Shown here piece after piece: positions 32,401 to 41,045 of a DNA stretch of 64,000 bases; within the stretch, counting starts at the first letter, position 1, and every line of letters begins with the position of its first letter. Position numbers and translations under genes: made by a program. The stretch comes from Pseudomonadota bacterium (GTDB taxonomy: Bacteria; Pseudomonadota; Gammaproteobacteria; Burkholderiales; Burkholderiaceae_F), in assembly GCA_021842465.1 (NCBI GenBank), contig JAKBZN010000007.1, positions 1 through 64,000 of the forward strand, written 5' to 3'. The notes under the pieces are model-generated. The model was not told the DNA's origin, made no database searches, and was given only the letters and a program-made list of their open reading frames with translations.

Positions 32401-32634
32401 GAAGTACAGCAGGTTGTCGATTCCGGTGAGCTGCTGCTCGATGACCTGGGTGACCGTCGTCTCCATGGTCGCGGCGCTCGCCCCCGGGTAGTTGGCGGTG
32501 ACCGTCACCTGCGGCGGCGCGATGTTGGGATAGGAATCGACGCCCATCGTCCGCAGGGAGATGGCACCGAACAGGATGATCAGGATCGCGATCACCCAGG
32601 CGAAGATGGGACGCTGGATAAAGAAGCTAGGCAC
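29461..32634 (-). CDS. RND multidrug efflux inner-membrane transporter (HAE1, AcrB-like)
   Basis: 1057 aa; MPSFFIQRPIFAWVIAILIILFGAISLRTMGVDSYPNIAPPQVTVTANYPGASA; VVDDAIVVIENVERIM. Confidence 0.95.
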   Translation of the reverse strand: MPSFFIQRPIFAWVIAILIILFGAISLRTMGVDSYPNIAPPQVTVTANYPGASAATMETTVTQVIEQQLTGIDNLLYFSSTSGSNGQTVITLTFATGTNPDIAQVQVQNKVNLAAPLLPAQVIQEGITVAKATPDILMFIGLQSNNPAIDDKRLADIMASEIQPEIARVNGVGNTFLLGSEYAVRIWLDPDKLQAYGLSTTQVLNAVNAQDGQFAAGAIGSDPAVKGQEFTATVSGDALFSSLDQFRNVIVRADRNGTTVRLRDVAKISFGAQSYGTATNFDGKAAGGMGVFLSPGANALSVASAVKAEMATLARSLPQGVKWSVPYDTTPFITASMKEVLLTLAEAIVLVFFVMLVFLQNLRATIIPTLVIPVALLGTFIGLSMLHYTINQLTLFGMVLAIGIVVDDAIVVIENVERIMTAERLDPKEATRKAMRQITGAIIAITLVLTAVFVPSALQPGATGIIYAQFALTIAISMAFSAFLALSFTPALCGALLKPEHHEGRNVVFRWFDQVYNGGAHAYQGHVDRAVRHAPRWMVLFALVTVLAGFLYTRMPTSFVPDEDQGFVLVLVNLPPGATLQRTDQVMAELRHALMHSPVANDIAGVFQPEGFSFVGSSENVGMAFIKLKDWDARTETAMQLIPRINGILMGIPDARMFAVNLPTIRGLSRFGGIDLYLLARTGQSHQQLNGAAQTLVADAAKNPMLYQVRENALPPAPQLDIVLDRQQAASMGLSLADVYATIETEMAPFYVNQMAYGGRIKRVFIQDDAKYRMGLDALRHLYTPAGGAVAATATGGVSGTAPLDPSAANTSISPYDMIPLSSVIKTNWGVGPILLQRYNGYPAVEVVGNPRAGYTTGQAMDAVQNIVDRALPPGYGADWTGQSYQELLSGSSTSALLGLSILVVFLCLAALYESWSIPVAVLLVVPLGLLGMLTFCLLREFPNDIYFKIGLVTVIGLAAKNAILIVEFAVQRQTEGMSLVEAVVHAARLRLRPILMTSFAFILGVLPLVLSTGAGAVARHEIGTGVIGGMLFATVFGLLLIPVFYVTVRRLVGDRT

Positions 32635-32661
32635 CGCTGGACTCCTGCAGATCCCGGAGGA

Positions 32662-33828
32662 CTATTGTTTCGTGCCCGAGGCGTCCGGCGCCTTGGGCTG
32701 CCACGCACCGGCGACAACATGCTGCCCGGGGCGAACCCACAGCAGGCCCGAGACGATCACCCGGTCGCCGTCGGCCAAGCCCCGCGGAACAACCCAGTCG
32801 CTGCCGACGCTGTCACGCACGACGACCGCCTTGCGCAGCACCTTCCCATCGGCGCCGACCACCAGCACATATGCACCGGACGCATCGCGCAACAGCGCCC
32901 GCTGCGGCACCAGGAACACACCGTCCTGGCGGCCGAGGTCGACGCGCAGCCGCACATACATGCCCGGCAACAGCATCCGCGCCGGATTGCGGACGATCGC
33001 GCGCATGTCGACCGCCCCGGTGGCGGCATTGACCCGCACCCCGGAAAAATCGAGCTTGCCAACCTGCGGATAGGGCGACTCGTCCGGCAGCACGATCGCC
33101 ACCTTGGCCTTGCCCTGCCCGTCCAGCGCCAGTTCGCCGCGCTCCTGCGCATGGCGCAGGGCGACGAGATCGGCGGCGCTGATGGTGAAGTTCACGTACA
33201 CCCGATCGATCTGCTCGATGGTGGTCAGCAGCGTGCTCCCGGCGCCGCTGTCGCTGGTGCCGCTGCCGACGATGGCGCCGGTGGTCACCTGCTGCTGCCC
33301 GGCGATCCCGGAGATCGGCGCGCGCACATCCGCATAGCCCAGATTCACGCGCGCGGCCTCGACCAGCGCCTTGTCGGCCTGCACCTTGGCCGCCGCGCTG
33401 CGCGCCGCGGCGTCGGCATTGTCGACCGTCTGCTGGGACACCGACCCGATCGGCAGCAGCGCATGGTCGCGCTGCGCCGTGACGGTGGCGTTCGTCAGCG
33501 TCGCACGGTCTTCGGCAAGCACGGCCAGATCGTTGTCGAGCTGCGCCTTGTAGTACGCCGGATCGATCCGGAACAGCAACTGCCCGCGATGCACCGCCCG
33601 GCCTTCGCGATACACCCGGTCGAGGAGCACGCCGGACACCCGCGCGACGACGTTCGCACTCTGATATGCGGACACGCGTCCGACGAATTGCCGCTCGAGC
33701 GCGGCGCCCTGCCGGACGACCCGCACGGTGTAGACCTTCTGCGGCGGGCGCGCGGGCGGCGGCGGCGCGTGTTTGCTGCAGCCGGCGACCAGGCCGAGGG
33801 ATACGACCAACGAAACGAACCATTTCAT
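32662..33828 (-). CDS. RND efflux periplasmic adaptor (MFP) lipoprotein
   Basis: MKWFVSLVVSLGLVAGCSK lipobox; VVARVSGVLLDRVYREGRAVHRGQLLFRIDPAYYKAQLD. Confidence 0.92.
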   Translation of the reverse strand: MKWFVSLVVSLGLVAGCSKHAPPPPARPPQKVYTVRVVRQGAALERQFVGRVSAYQSANVVARVSGVLLDRVYREGRAVHRGQLLFRIDPAYYKAQLDNDLAVLAEDRATLTNATVTAQRDHALLPIGSVSQQTVDNADAAARSAAAKVQADKALVEAARVNLGYADVRAPISGIAGQQQVTTGAIVGSGTSDSGAGSTLLTTIEQIDRVYVNFTISAADLVALRHAQERGELALDGQGKAKVAIVLPDESPYPQVGKLDFSGVRVNAATGAVDMRAIVRNPARMLLPGMYVRLRVDLGRQDGVFLVPQRALLRDASGAYVLVVGADGKVLRKAVVVRDSVGSDWVVPRGLADGDRVIVSGLLWVRPGQHVVAGAWQPKAPDASGTKQ

Positions 33829-35360
33829 GGATGACTCCCGGATTGCGTTGCGACGGCGACCGGCGTCGGCGATGCACCCGCCGCATCCTCCTGCCACCCT
33901 CCGCCCAAGTTCTTGATCAGCGTGACACTGCTTTCGCACCAGGCCGCGCGCGCGTCGATGCGGTTCTGCCGCGCCTGCAGCAGGGTGACCCGCGCGGCGA
34001 GCAGATCCTGCTCGCTGGTTGCGCCGACCCGTCGCTGCGCGCGGGCGCTGGCATAGAGCCGCTCGTTGCGGCGCAGGATGCGCGCCTGGGCGGTTGCCTC
34101 GACGCCCAGATGACGCATCGACGAGAGCGAATCCTCGACGCTCTGGAACGCCGTGACGACGGCATTGCGGTACCCCGCAACCGCCTGGTCGTAGCTTGCG
34201 CGCGCCGAATCCATCGCGGCTTCGCGCGCCCCGCCGTTGAACAGCGTCACCGCGAGACTCGGCCCAATCGTCCAGACCCGGTTGGCGATCGACAGGATGT
34301 GGGCGAAGGAGCCACTTTCGAAACCGCCGTCGGCCGTCAACGTGAGGTTCGGGAAGTACGCCGCCTTGGCGACCCCGATCCGCGCATTGGCCGCCGCCGC
34401 GGTGCGCTCGGCGCTGACGACGTCGTAGCGCCGCTCCAGCAGTTGTCCCGGCAGCACCGGCGGAATCGCGGGCATGGCGAAGGCATATCCGGAATCGGGC
34501 GCCAGCGAAAACGCGGCGGGCGCCCGCCCCAGCAGCACCGCGATGGCGTGCTCATCCTGTTCGCGCGCCAACTCGGCGGTCTGCAACGCAGCGACCGCGG
34601 CATCGAGCGTGTCCTGCGTGGCGCGCAGCGTGTCCTGCGACGCTGCGCCGACGCGAACCGCCGCCTGCGTCATGCGCACGATCCGTGCGTCGGTGTCCCG
34701 CTCGCCTTGCAGCACCGCGATGTCGGCGTCGGCCTGGCGCAGCGCGAAATAGTCCGATGCCACGCTGGCCGCGATCGACAAGCGCACGCCGGCAAGCTGG
34801 GCATCGCTGGCCTGGGCACTGGCCCGCGCCGCCTCGACGGTCCGGCGCACCGCCCCCCAGAGATCGGGCTCCCAGCTCGCCGTCAGCATCACCGAGGCAA
34901 GGTTGTAAAAGGCGGCACCGCCGCCCCCTCCGCCGAATGGGTTGGATCCGCCGCCCGCCGTGGCACCGCTGGGGCCACTCAGGATCCCGATGAGGGGCGA
35001 GCCCGGCCCGAAGCCGCCGCGCACCTGGCCCGCGCTGGCGCCGATCGTCGGATAGAACGCCGCGGCGCTGGCGCGGACCGTCGCCTGCGCGACGCGGTAC
35101 GACGCCTCGGCCGCGGCAATCGACTGGTTGGCTTTCAGCGCTTGCTCGACGAGGCCGTCGAGCACCGGGTCGCGATAGCTCCGCCACCAATCGTCGCGCA
35201 GCGCGAGGGCCGTTCCCGGCCGTGCGCGCTGCCATTCGACGCCCTCCTTGAAATGGTCGGGAACCGCCACCGCCGGCCGGTGATAGTCCGGACCGACCGC
35301 GCAGCCGGCCAGCCCGGCGAATGCGGCCGCAACCGCCGCCCATGCCGCGGCGCGACGCAT
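33825..35360 (-). CDS. RND efflux outer-membrane factor (NodT/OprM-like)
   Basis: LAGCAVGPDYHRPAVAVPDHFKEG; ASWEPDLWGAVRRTVEAARASAQASDAQLAGVRLSIAASVASDYFALRQ; start may be 35408. Confidence 0.9.
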   Translation of the reverse strand: MRRAAAWAAVAAAFAGLAGCAVGPDYHRPAVAVPDHFKEGVEWQRARPGTALALRDDWWRSYRDPVLDGLVEQALKANQSIAAAEASYRVAQATVRASAAAFYPTIGASAGQVRGGFGPGSPLIGILSGPSGATAGGGSNPFGGGGGGAAFYNLASVMLTASWEPDLWGAVRRTVEAARASAQASDAQLAGVRLSIAASVASDYFALRQADADIAVLQGERDTDARIVRMTQAAVRVGAASQDTLRATQDTLDAAVAALQTAELAREQDEHAIAVLLGRAPAAFSLAPDSGYAFAMPAIPPVLPGQLLERRYDVVSAERTAAAANARIGVAKAAYFPNLTLTADGGFESGSFAHILSIANRVWTIGPSLAVTLFNGGAREAAMDSARASYDQAVAGYRNAVVTAFQSVEDSLSSMRHLGVEATAQARILRRNERLYASARAQRRVGATSEQDLLAARVTLLQARQNRIDARAAWCESSVTLIKNLGGGWQEDAAGASPTPVAVATQSGSHP

Positions 35361-35407
35361 CGCGCCCCCCCGTCCTGCACCCGTCCCATCCAACGCCATC
35401 GACGCCA

Positions 35408-36097
35408 TCAACGCATCCTCGAATCGGCAGGCGCCCTGTGGACGCTGCCCTGCAAGAAAATCCGCACCGCCTGCCGGGCGATGCGGGCACGCGCCTCGGC
35501 ATCGGGTCGCGCGCAGACGCCGCGCAGCATGCGCGCACGGACCCCGCCCAGTACCAAGTAGACGAACTGTTCGGCGGCAAGGTCGACGTCGTCGAGATCG
35601 AGCAACCCCTCCCGAGCGACACGCCCGAAAACCTCGGCCAGCGGCCCCATGTCGGCGCGCGCGCCATCCTCGTTGCAGGCGCCGTTGATCAACTCCGGAA
35701 ATCGGCGCGCTTCGACCAGCAGCAGCCGGTGCAGCGCCAGCATGTCGCTCCGGGTTCCCACCTCGAGCAGGTGTTCCGCCACGCGCTGCAACGCCCCTTG
35801 CAGATCGGCGGGTTCGATGGCGATGTCGTGCAGAACGGCGGTCCACTCCCGGCGCAGGCGCTGCATCACGGCGGCGAACAATCCCGCCTTGTCGCCGAAA
35901 TGCTCATAGAGCGTCTTTTTCGCGACCCCCGCCTCGCAGGCAACGCGGTCCAGCGTCGTCTCGGCATAGCCCTGGGTGAGAAAAATCTCCTGCGCGACGT
36001 CGAGCATGCGAAGATGCCGCGCCTCCGCGTCCTCGCGGCAGGGGCGTCCGCCGGAACATCTTTTTTGGCAGGGCTCGGGGGTGGCGGGTTCGGTCAT
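35408..36097 (-). CDS. TetR/AcrR family regulator
   Basis: HLRMLDVAQEIFLTQGYAETTLDRVACEAGVAKKTLYEHFGDKAGLFAAVM HTH. Confidence 0.9.
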   Translation of the reverse strand: MTEPATPEPCQKRCSGGRPCREDAEARHLRMLDVAQEIFLTQGYAETTLDRVACEAGVAKKTLYEHFGDKAGLFAAVMQRLRREWTAVLHDIAIEPADLQGALQRVAEHLLEVGTRSDMLALHRLLLVEARRFPELINGACNEDGARADMGPLAEVFGRVAREGLLDLDDVDLAAEQFVYLVLGGVRARMLRGVCARPDAEARARIARQAVRIFLQGSVHRAPADSRMR

Positions 36098-36109
36098 AGG
36101 CTGTGAATG

Positions 36110-36125
36110 GAAACGGAATCGTTTC
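36110..36125. promoter_or_regulatory. Candidate TetR operator
   Basis: GAAACGgaatCGTTTC inverted repeat immediately upstream of the TetR start. Confidence 0.4.
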
Positions 36126-36250
36126 GTTTCGAATATCATTCCGCCGAAAGCTTGCCTTGTCAAGGAAAACCACGACGTGCCGGGGGAAGCCCGCAGGCGG
36201 ACGTGCCGGCGAGGAACTGCGCCTGCGCGGCGCGGCGGTGCGAGGCCCGA

Positions 36251-36607
36251 TCAGGCCTTCTTCACGAACTGGGATTTGAGTTGCATCGCACCGATTCCAT
36301 CGATCTTGCAGTCGATGTCGTGATCGCCGTCGACGAGGCGGATGTTCTTCACCTTGGTTCCGACCTTGACGACCAGCGACGATCCCTTGACCTTGAGGTC
36401 CTTGATCACGGTCACCGTATCGCCGTCGTGCAGCGCATTGCCGACCGCATCGCGGATTTCGCGCGGCGCATCGCCGCCGGTATCCGGACCCGCCGACGTC
36501 GCGCCGTTCTTGTCCCATTCGTGCCCGCACTCGGGGCAGACGTACAGGTTCCCGTCCTCATAGGTGAATCCGGAACCGCATTGCGGACACGCGGGAAAAT
36601 CGCTCAT
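36251..36607 (-). CDS. PhnA/YjdM-type zinc-ribbon protein
   Basis: [30 protein letters not shown]...[46 protein letters not shown]. Confidence 0.9.
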   Translation of the reverse strand: MSDFPACPQCGSGFTYEDGNLYVCPECGHEWDKNGATSAGPDTGGDAPREIRDAVGNALHDGDTVTVIKDLKVKGSSLVVKVGTKVKNIRLVDGDHDIDCKIDGIGAMQLKSQFVKKA

Positions 36608-36698
36608 TATTTCTTTCCGTATCGATCGTCGAGGGAATGACGGTCGCGGATCCCGTTCAGCCCGGAATCACGCCCGCCGGCACCGCAATCCGGAGATT

Positions 36699-37208
36699 TT
36701 AGTGCTCCGAGCGGTTTCCCAGTCGCTCCATCGTGGCAAACAGCAGCCCGGAAACGACGATGGTCAAATGGATCAGCAGACGCCACTTGAGCAGAACGAG
36801 GTCCGCGCTGCTGAGCGTCAAAAAAATGCGCAGGAGTTCGACCGCGGAGATCGCGATGATCGAACCGAGCACCTTGAGTTTCAGGTCCGAAAAGCCGACC
36901 TGCCCCATCCAGCCCAATCGTTCGTCATGCGCGGCCTCGTCGAGGCGCGATACCGAACTTTCATAACCGGCAAGGATCACGATGATCAGGAGATTTGCCA
37001 TCAGCGTGACGTCGACCAGGTTCAACACGCCGACGACGACGTCGTTGCTGCCGAGCGTCGCGGCATGCGCAATCAGGCCGAACAGCACCTTGCCGAACTT
37101 GAACAGCAGCAGGCCGATCGCCGCGATCAGTCCGACGAAAAACGGGGCCAGGAGCCAACGGCTGCCGAACAGCACAGACTCGACGATCCGCTCGGACGAT
37201 TTCAGCAT
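36699..37208 (-). CDS. UPF0114/YqhA family membrane protein
   Basis: SERIVESVLFGSRWLLAPFFVGLIAAIGLLLFKF...LVDVTLMANLLIIVILAGYESSVS. Confidence 0.85.
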   Translation of the reverse strand: MLKSSERIVESVLFGSRWLLAPFFVGLIAAIGLLLFKFGKVLFGLIAHAATLGSNDVVVGVLNLVDVTLMANLLIIVILAGYESSVSRLDEAAHDERLGWMGQVGFSDLKLKVLGSIIAISAVELLRIFLTLSSADLVLLKWRLLIHLTIVVSGLLFATMERLGNRSEH

Positions 37209-37294
37209 GGACGTTTCCGGTGTATCCAGGTTTCCGGACACAGCCTACCGGTTCGCACGGGCCCATGCCAATACGCAACCGCGATTTTCCATTC

Positions 37295-37315
37295 CTGGCG
37301 GAGACGGAGGGATTC
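37295..37315. repeat. att-like direct repeat distal to tRNA-Ser
   Basis: CTGGCGGAGACGGAGGGATTC, perfect 21/21 copy of 44981..45001, which overlaps the tRNA-Ser 3' end. Confidence 0.88.
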
Positions 37316-37671
37316 TAGTCTACTTGTAAATCAAATAGTTATTTCAACAGTACCATGCTTCGAACCATGATCAAGGTTCTGAGGCATTCCCCAAGCGGCT
37401 ACTGCAACGCGACTGGCACAGCAGCGGCGGCGTGAGCGCCCCGCCCAGGAGACCAAAAGCCAGGTCACGTATTCTTGTCGCCAAACGCGATCGCCCACCC
37501 GGATGCGCTCGCCTTGCTTTGGGGGGTGGAACGGCAGGAGGTGATCGAGCGCCTGCTGGTCAATCTCGACCTCCCCGCCCGCGCGAAACTGGAAAAACCG
37601 TCGAAACCAGGGAAAGTATCCTCTTCGAACCCGAGTCCCGACCGATCCCGCGCATTCCGGCGGGAATCCCG

Positions 37672-38268
37672 ATGACACAAGCCAAGACCCAGACCACCCG
37701 CTGCGCAATCTGCGGCGAATCCACCCCGGACCATCTCATCGTCCAATACGGCTCCCAGGAACACGGATCCCGGGAAGTCTGCACCCGATGCATGAACGCC
37801 GACATGGCCGAACGCTGCGGACTCGATTTCGAACACGTCGAATTGGAGCCCGTGACGATGACCGACTGTTCCGGGAAATCGCATGAATTCCATTTCGCCA
37901 CGCATTTGCTCGGCGGCATGATGACGATCGACGCGTTCGAACTGCACGATGGCACCCCGTGCGGCCACCAGTTCCAGGTCATCGGTTCCCCGGACGACGA
38001 GCCGTTCGACCTGATGGCCCAGTTGATCGCGCGGATTCGGCGCGCCCTTTCCGTTTCGCATCTCTCCGAAGATCCGCGCCACGGGCTGCAGATCGCCGGG
38101 CAGAAGGTCTGCGGCCAAATCACCTGCGATCTCGATGACGACGCCGTGGGGCCGGCCGTCGTCATCGATGGCCGGGAGATCTCCTGGGAGGAGTTCGGCC
38201 GCATGCTGGGTACGTTCGAGGGCTTCCACTTCCGGTTGGAAATCGTCGACCGGAGCGAAGCGCCTTGA
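37672..38268 (+). CDS. Uncharacterised protein with paired CxxC (putative zinc-binding)
   Basis: MTQAKTQTTRCAICGESTPDHLIVQYGSQEHGSREVCTRCMNADMAERC; stop overlaps TTG start of SNF2 gene. Confidence 0.7.
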   Translation: MTQAKTQTTRCAICGESTPDHLIVQYGSQEHGSREVCTRCMNADMAERCGLDFEHVELEPVTMTDCSGKSHEFHFATHLLGGMMTIDAFELHDGTPCGHQFQVIGSPDDEPFDLMAQLIARIRRALSVSHLSEDPRHGLQIAGQKVCGQITCDLDDDAVGPAVVIDGREISWEEFGRMLGTFEGFHFRLEIVDRSEAP

Positions 38269-41045
38269 ACGAATCGCCGCAAACGCGGATCGCGCCGCGG
38301 GTTACGCCCCACGGACACCTGCTGATCGAACGCGACCCCAAGGCGCCAGCGCTGCCGGAGGACCTCGCGCGGCGCATTGACGACGCGTTTGCCCAAGGAA
38401 CCGGATTCGGCCTGCTGCAGCTTGCCGCAAGCGAAACCGCCGCCGTCCCCGCTGCCTTCGGCTTCTTCCGGCAATTCGCACTGCGCTATGTCTATGCGCT
38501 CTGCGCGGTGCCGGACGGCGCGCGGGTGGGCGCCGACCACCCGGCGATCGAACTTCACGACGCCGAGATCGGCGAAGCGATCCTTGCCGCGCCGCTCATC
38601 GCCGGCTCCGAATACATCACCCCAGACGCGCTCCGGACCTGGTGGGCCGAGATCGCCGAGGCCGCCCGCGCCGAAATGCGCGCGCAGGACTGCAGCATCG
38701 AAGCCTTCCTGCACGCCCGCAACCCGGTCTGGAACAGCGTCGGCCGCATCCATTTCAATCTCGCCCCCAATCGCAGGGGCAGCAAGGGCGGCAACGGCGC
38801 TGATGGCATCGATGCCGAACCCTTCGCGTTCGTCGTCACCTATACCCCCAAGCTGCTGGCGCAAGGGCGGCCACAGCACGTGCCGCTGGGCCAGGCCTTG
38901 CAGGCGGCCGCCGGAGCCCGGCAACGGGAGCAATTGCTGTCGCTGCTCGCGCCCGTGCAGCGGGCCGGCGAGTCCTGCGACTGGGTCAAGGCGCTGCAGG
39001 AGTCCGGAGACCTCTATCGGCCGACGCTCTGGAGCGCGGCGCAGGCCTACCGGATGCTGCAGGACAGCCCCCAACTGGAGCGCGCCGGCGTGATCGTCCG
39101 CCTGCACGGCCTCTGGAACGGCCCCAAGCCGCCCCGCCCCAAGGTTTCCGCCACGGTCGGGAACCGCGCTCCTTCTGGACTGGGACGCGACGCCCTGCTC
39201 GACTTCCAGGTCGGCATGACGCTCGAAGGCGAGCCGCTCAGCGGCGAGGAAATCCGCAGCCTTCTGTCCGGCACGGAGAGCCTGGTCTGGCTGCGCGGCC
39301 AGTGGGTCGAGGTGGATCGGGATCGGCTCGCTTCGCTGCTCGAGCGCTTCTCCCGGATCGAAGCACTGGCCTCCCGCAGCGGCATCGGGTTCTTCGAGGC
39401 CTCCCGCATGCTCGCCGACGCCGGAATCGGCGGGTCGGAACTGGCGGCCGACGCGGAGGATGCCGGCTGGATCGGCGTCGAAGCGGGGCCCTGGCTTGCA
39501 CAACGCCTGGCCGAACTGCGCGGCACGGACGGGCAGGCCGCCGCCCCCTATGCACCCCCGCCGGGTCTCGCCGCCGAACTGCGGCCGTACCAGGCGGCGG
39601 GCGTCCGGTGGCTGCAGCTGCTCGCCCAGCTCGGCCTGGGCGCCTGTCTCGCCGACGACATGGGCCTGGGGAAGACGCTGCAGGTCATCGCCCTCCTCCT
39701 GCACGGCAAATCCGAACGCCGCAAGCCGCGCCGCATGACGAGGGGAACCACCGCGACCCGTGCGACGCTGCTCGTCGTTCCGGCCTCGCTCATCGCCAAC
39801 TGGGTCGCGGAATTCCGACGATTCGCGCCCAGCCTGCGCATCCTCGTCGCACACCCCTCTGCCACCCCCGCCGCCGAGATCCGCGCCCTCGACCAAGCGG
39901 GAGTCGGAGCCTGCGACGCGGTGATCACGAGTTACGGCACGCTCGCGCGATCCCCCAACCTGCAGGGCATCACCTGGTTTGCGATCGTCGTGGACGAGGC
40001 CCAGGCGATCAAGAATCCCGCGACGAAGCAGGCGCGCGCCGTCAAGGCCGTATCGGCCCCCGTGCGGATTGCGCTGACCGGGACCCCGGTCGAGAACCGG
40101 CTCGGCGACCTGTGGTCGATCTTCGACTTCACCAATCCGGGCCTGCTCGGGACTGCGCGGGAGTTCGCGGAATTCACCAACCGGCTGGCACGACGGGACG
40201 TCAACCCCTACGGTCCGCTGCGCACGCTTGTCCGTCCCTATATCCTGCGGCGCATGAAGACCGACCGCGCAATCATTGCCGATCTGCCGGACAAGACGGA
40301 AATGGTCGCCTACTGCCCGCTCACAAAGCCGCAGGCTGCGCTCTACCAGCAGGCAGTCGATGCACTCACTTCGGATCTCCAAACGACGCAAGGCAACGCC
40401 CGGCGCGGGCTGATCCTCGCCTACCTCACCCGGTTCAAGCAGATCTGCAATCACCCCCGGCACTGGATCGGCGGCGCGGATTGGGCGGCGGACGAGAGCG
40501 GCAAGTTCGCGCGGCTTTCGGAAATCTGCGAGACGATCCGCGAGAAACAGGAAAAGGTCCTCGTGTTCACGCAGTATCAGGAGGCCACCGCACCGCTTGC
40601 GGCGTTCCTCGGGGAGATCTTCGAGCGACCCGCCCTGGTTCTTCACGGCAAGACGCCGGTCAAAGCGCGGCAGGAACTCGTCGCCCGCTTCCAGGAGGAC
40701 GATCTCGTCCACGCCTTCGTGATCTCGCTGCGCGCGGGCGGCGTCGGCCTCAACCTGACCGCCGCATCGCACGTCGTGCACTTCGATCGGTGGTGGAACC
40801 CCGCCGTGGAGAACCAAGCCACGGATCGGGCATACCGCATCGGGCAAAAGCGCAACGTCCTCGTCCACAAGCTGGTCTGCCGGGGAACCGTCGAGGAGCG
40901 GATCGACCGGATGATCGCCGAGAAGACCGCGCTCGCCTCCGACCTGCTCGACTCGCGCGACGAAATCAAGCTCACCGAACTCTCCAACGCGGAACTGCTG
41001 GATCTGGTCAAGCTCGACCTGCGCTCCGCAGCGGCGGAGGCATAG
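38265..41045 (+). CDS. SNF2-family helicase/ATPase with SNF2-associated N-terminal domain
   Basis: 926 aa; CLADDMGLGKTLQVIALLLHGK, VVDEAQAIKNPATKQARAVKAV, VFTQYQEATAPLAAFLGE, SLRAGGVGLNLTAASHVVHFDRWWNPAVENQATDRAYRIGQ. Confidence 0.93.
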   Translation: MNESPQTRIAPRVTPHGHLLIERDPKAPALPEDLARRIDDAFAQGTGFGLLQLAASETAAVPAAFGFFRQFALRYVYALCAVPDGARVGADHPAIELHDAEIGEAILAAPLIAGSEYITPDALRTWWAEIAEAARAEMRAQDCSIEAFLHARNPVWNSVGRIHFNLAPNRRGSKGGNGADGIDAEPFAFVVTYTPKLLAQGRPQHVPLGQALQAAAGARQREQLLSLLAPVQRAGESCDWVKALQESGDLYRPTLWSAAQAYRMLQDSPQLERAGVIVRLHGLWNGPKPPRPKVSATVGNRAPSGLGRDALLDFQVGMTLEGEPLSGEEIRSLLSGTESLVWLRGQWVEVDRDRLASLLERFSRIEALASRSGIGFFEASRMLADAGIGGSELAADAEDAGWIGVEAGPWLAQRLAELRGTDGQAAAPYAPPPGLAAELRPYQAAGVRWLQLLAQLGLGACLADDMGLGKTLQVIALLLHGKSERRKPRRMTRGTTATRATLLVVPASLIANWVAEFRRFAPSLRILVAHPSATPAAEIRALDQAGVGACDAVITSYGTLARSPNLQGITWFAIVVDEAQAIKNPATKQARAVKAVSAPVRIALTGTPVENRLGDLWSIFDFTNPGLLGTAREFAEFTNRLARRDVNPYGPLRTLVRPYILRRMKTDRAIIADLPDKTEMVAYCPLTKPQAALYQQAVDALTSDLQTTQGNARRGLILAYLTRFKQICNHPRHWIGGADWAADESGKFARLSEICETIREKQEKVLVFTQYQEATAPLAAFLGEIFERPALVLHGKTPVKARQELVARFQEDDLVHAFVISLRAGGVGLNLTAASHVVHFDRWWNPAVENQATDRAYRIGQKRNVLVHKLVCRGTVEERIDRMIAEKTALASDLLDSRDEIKLTELSNAELLDLVKLDLRSAAAEA

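Noticed and set aside
37475-37675. 66-aa ORF at the island's left end (MSPNAIAHPDALALLWGVERQEV...)
   Set aside because: No convincing homology, overlaps other frames; left unannotated.
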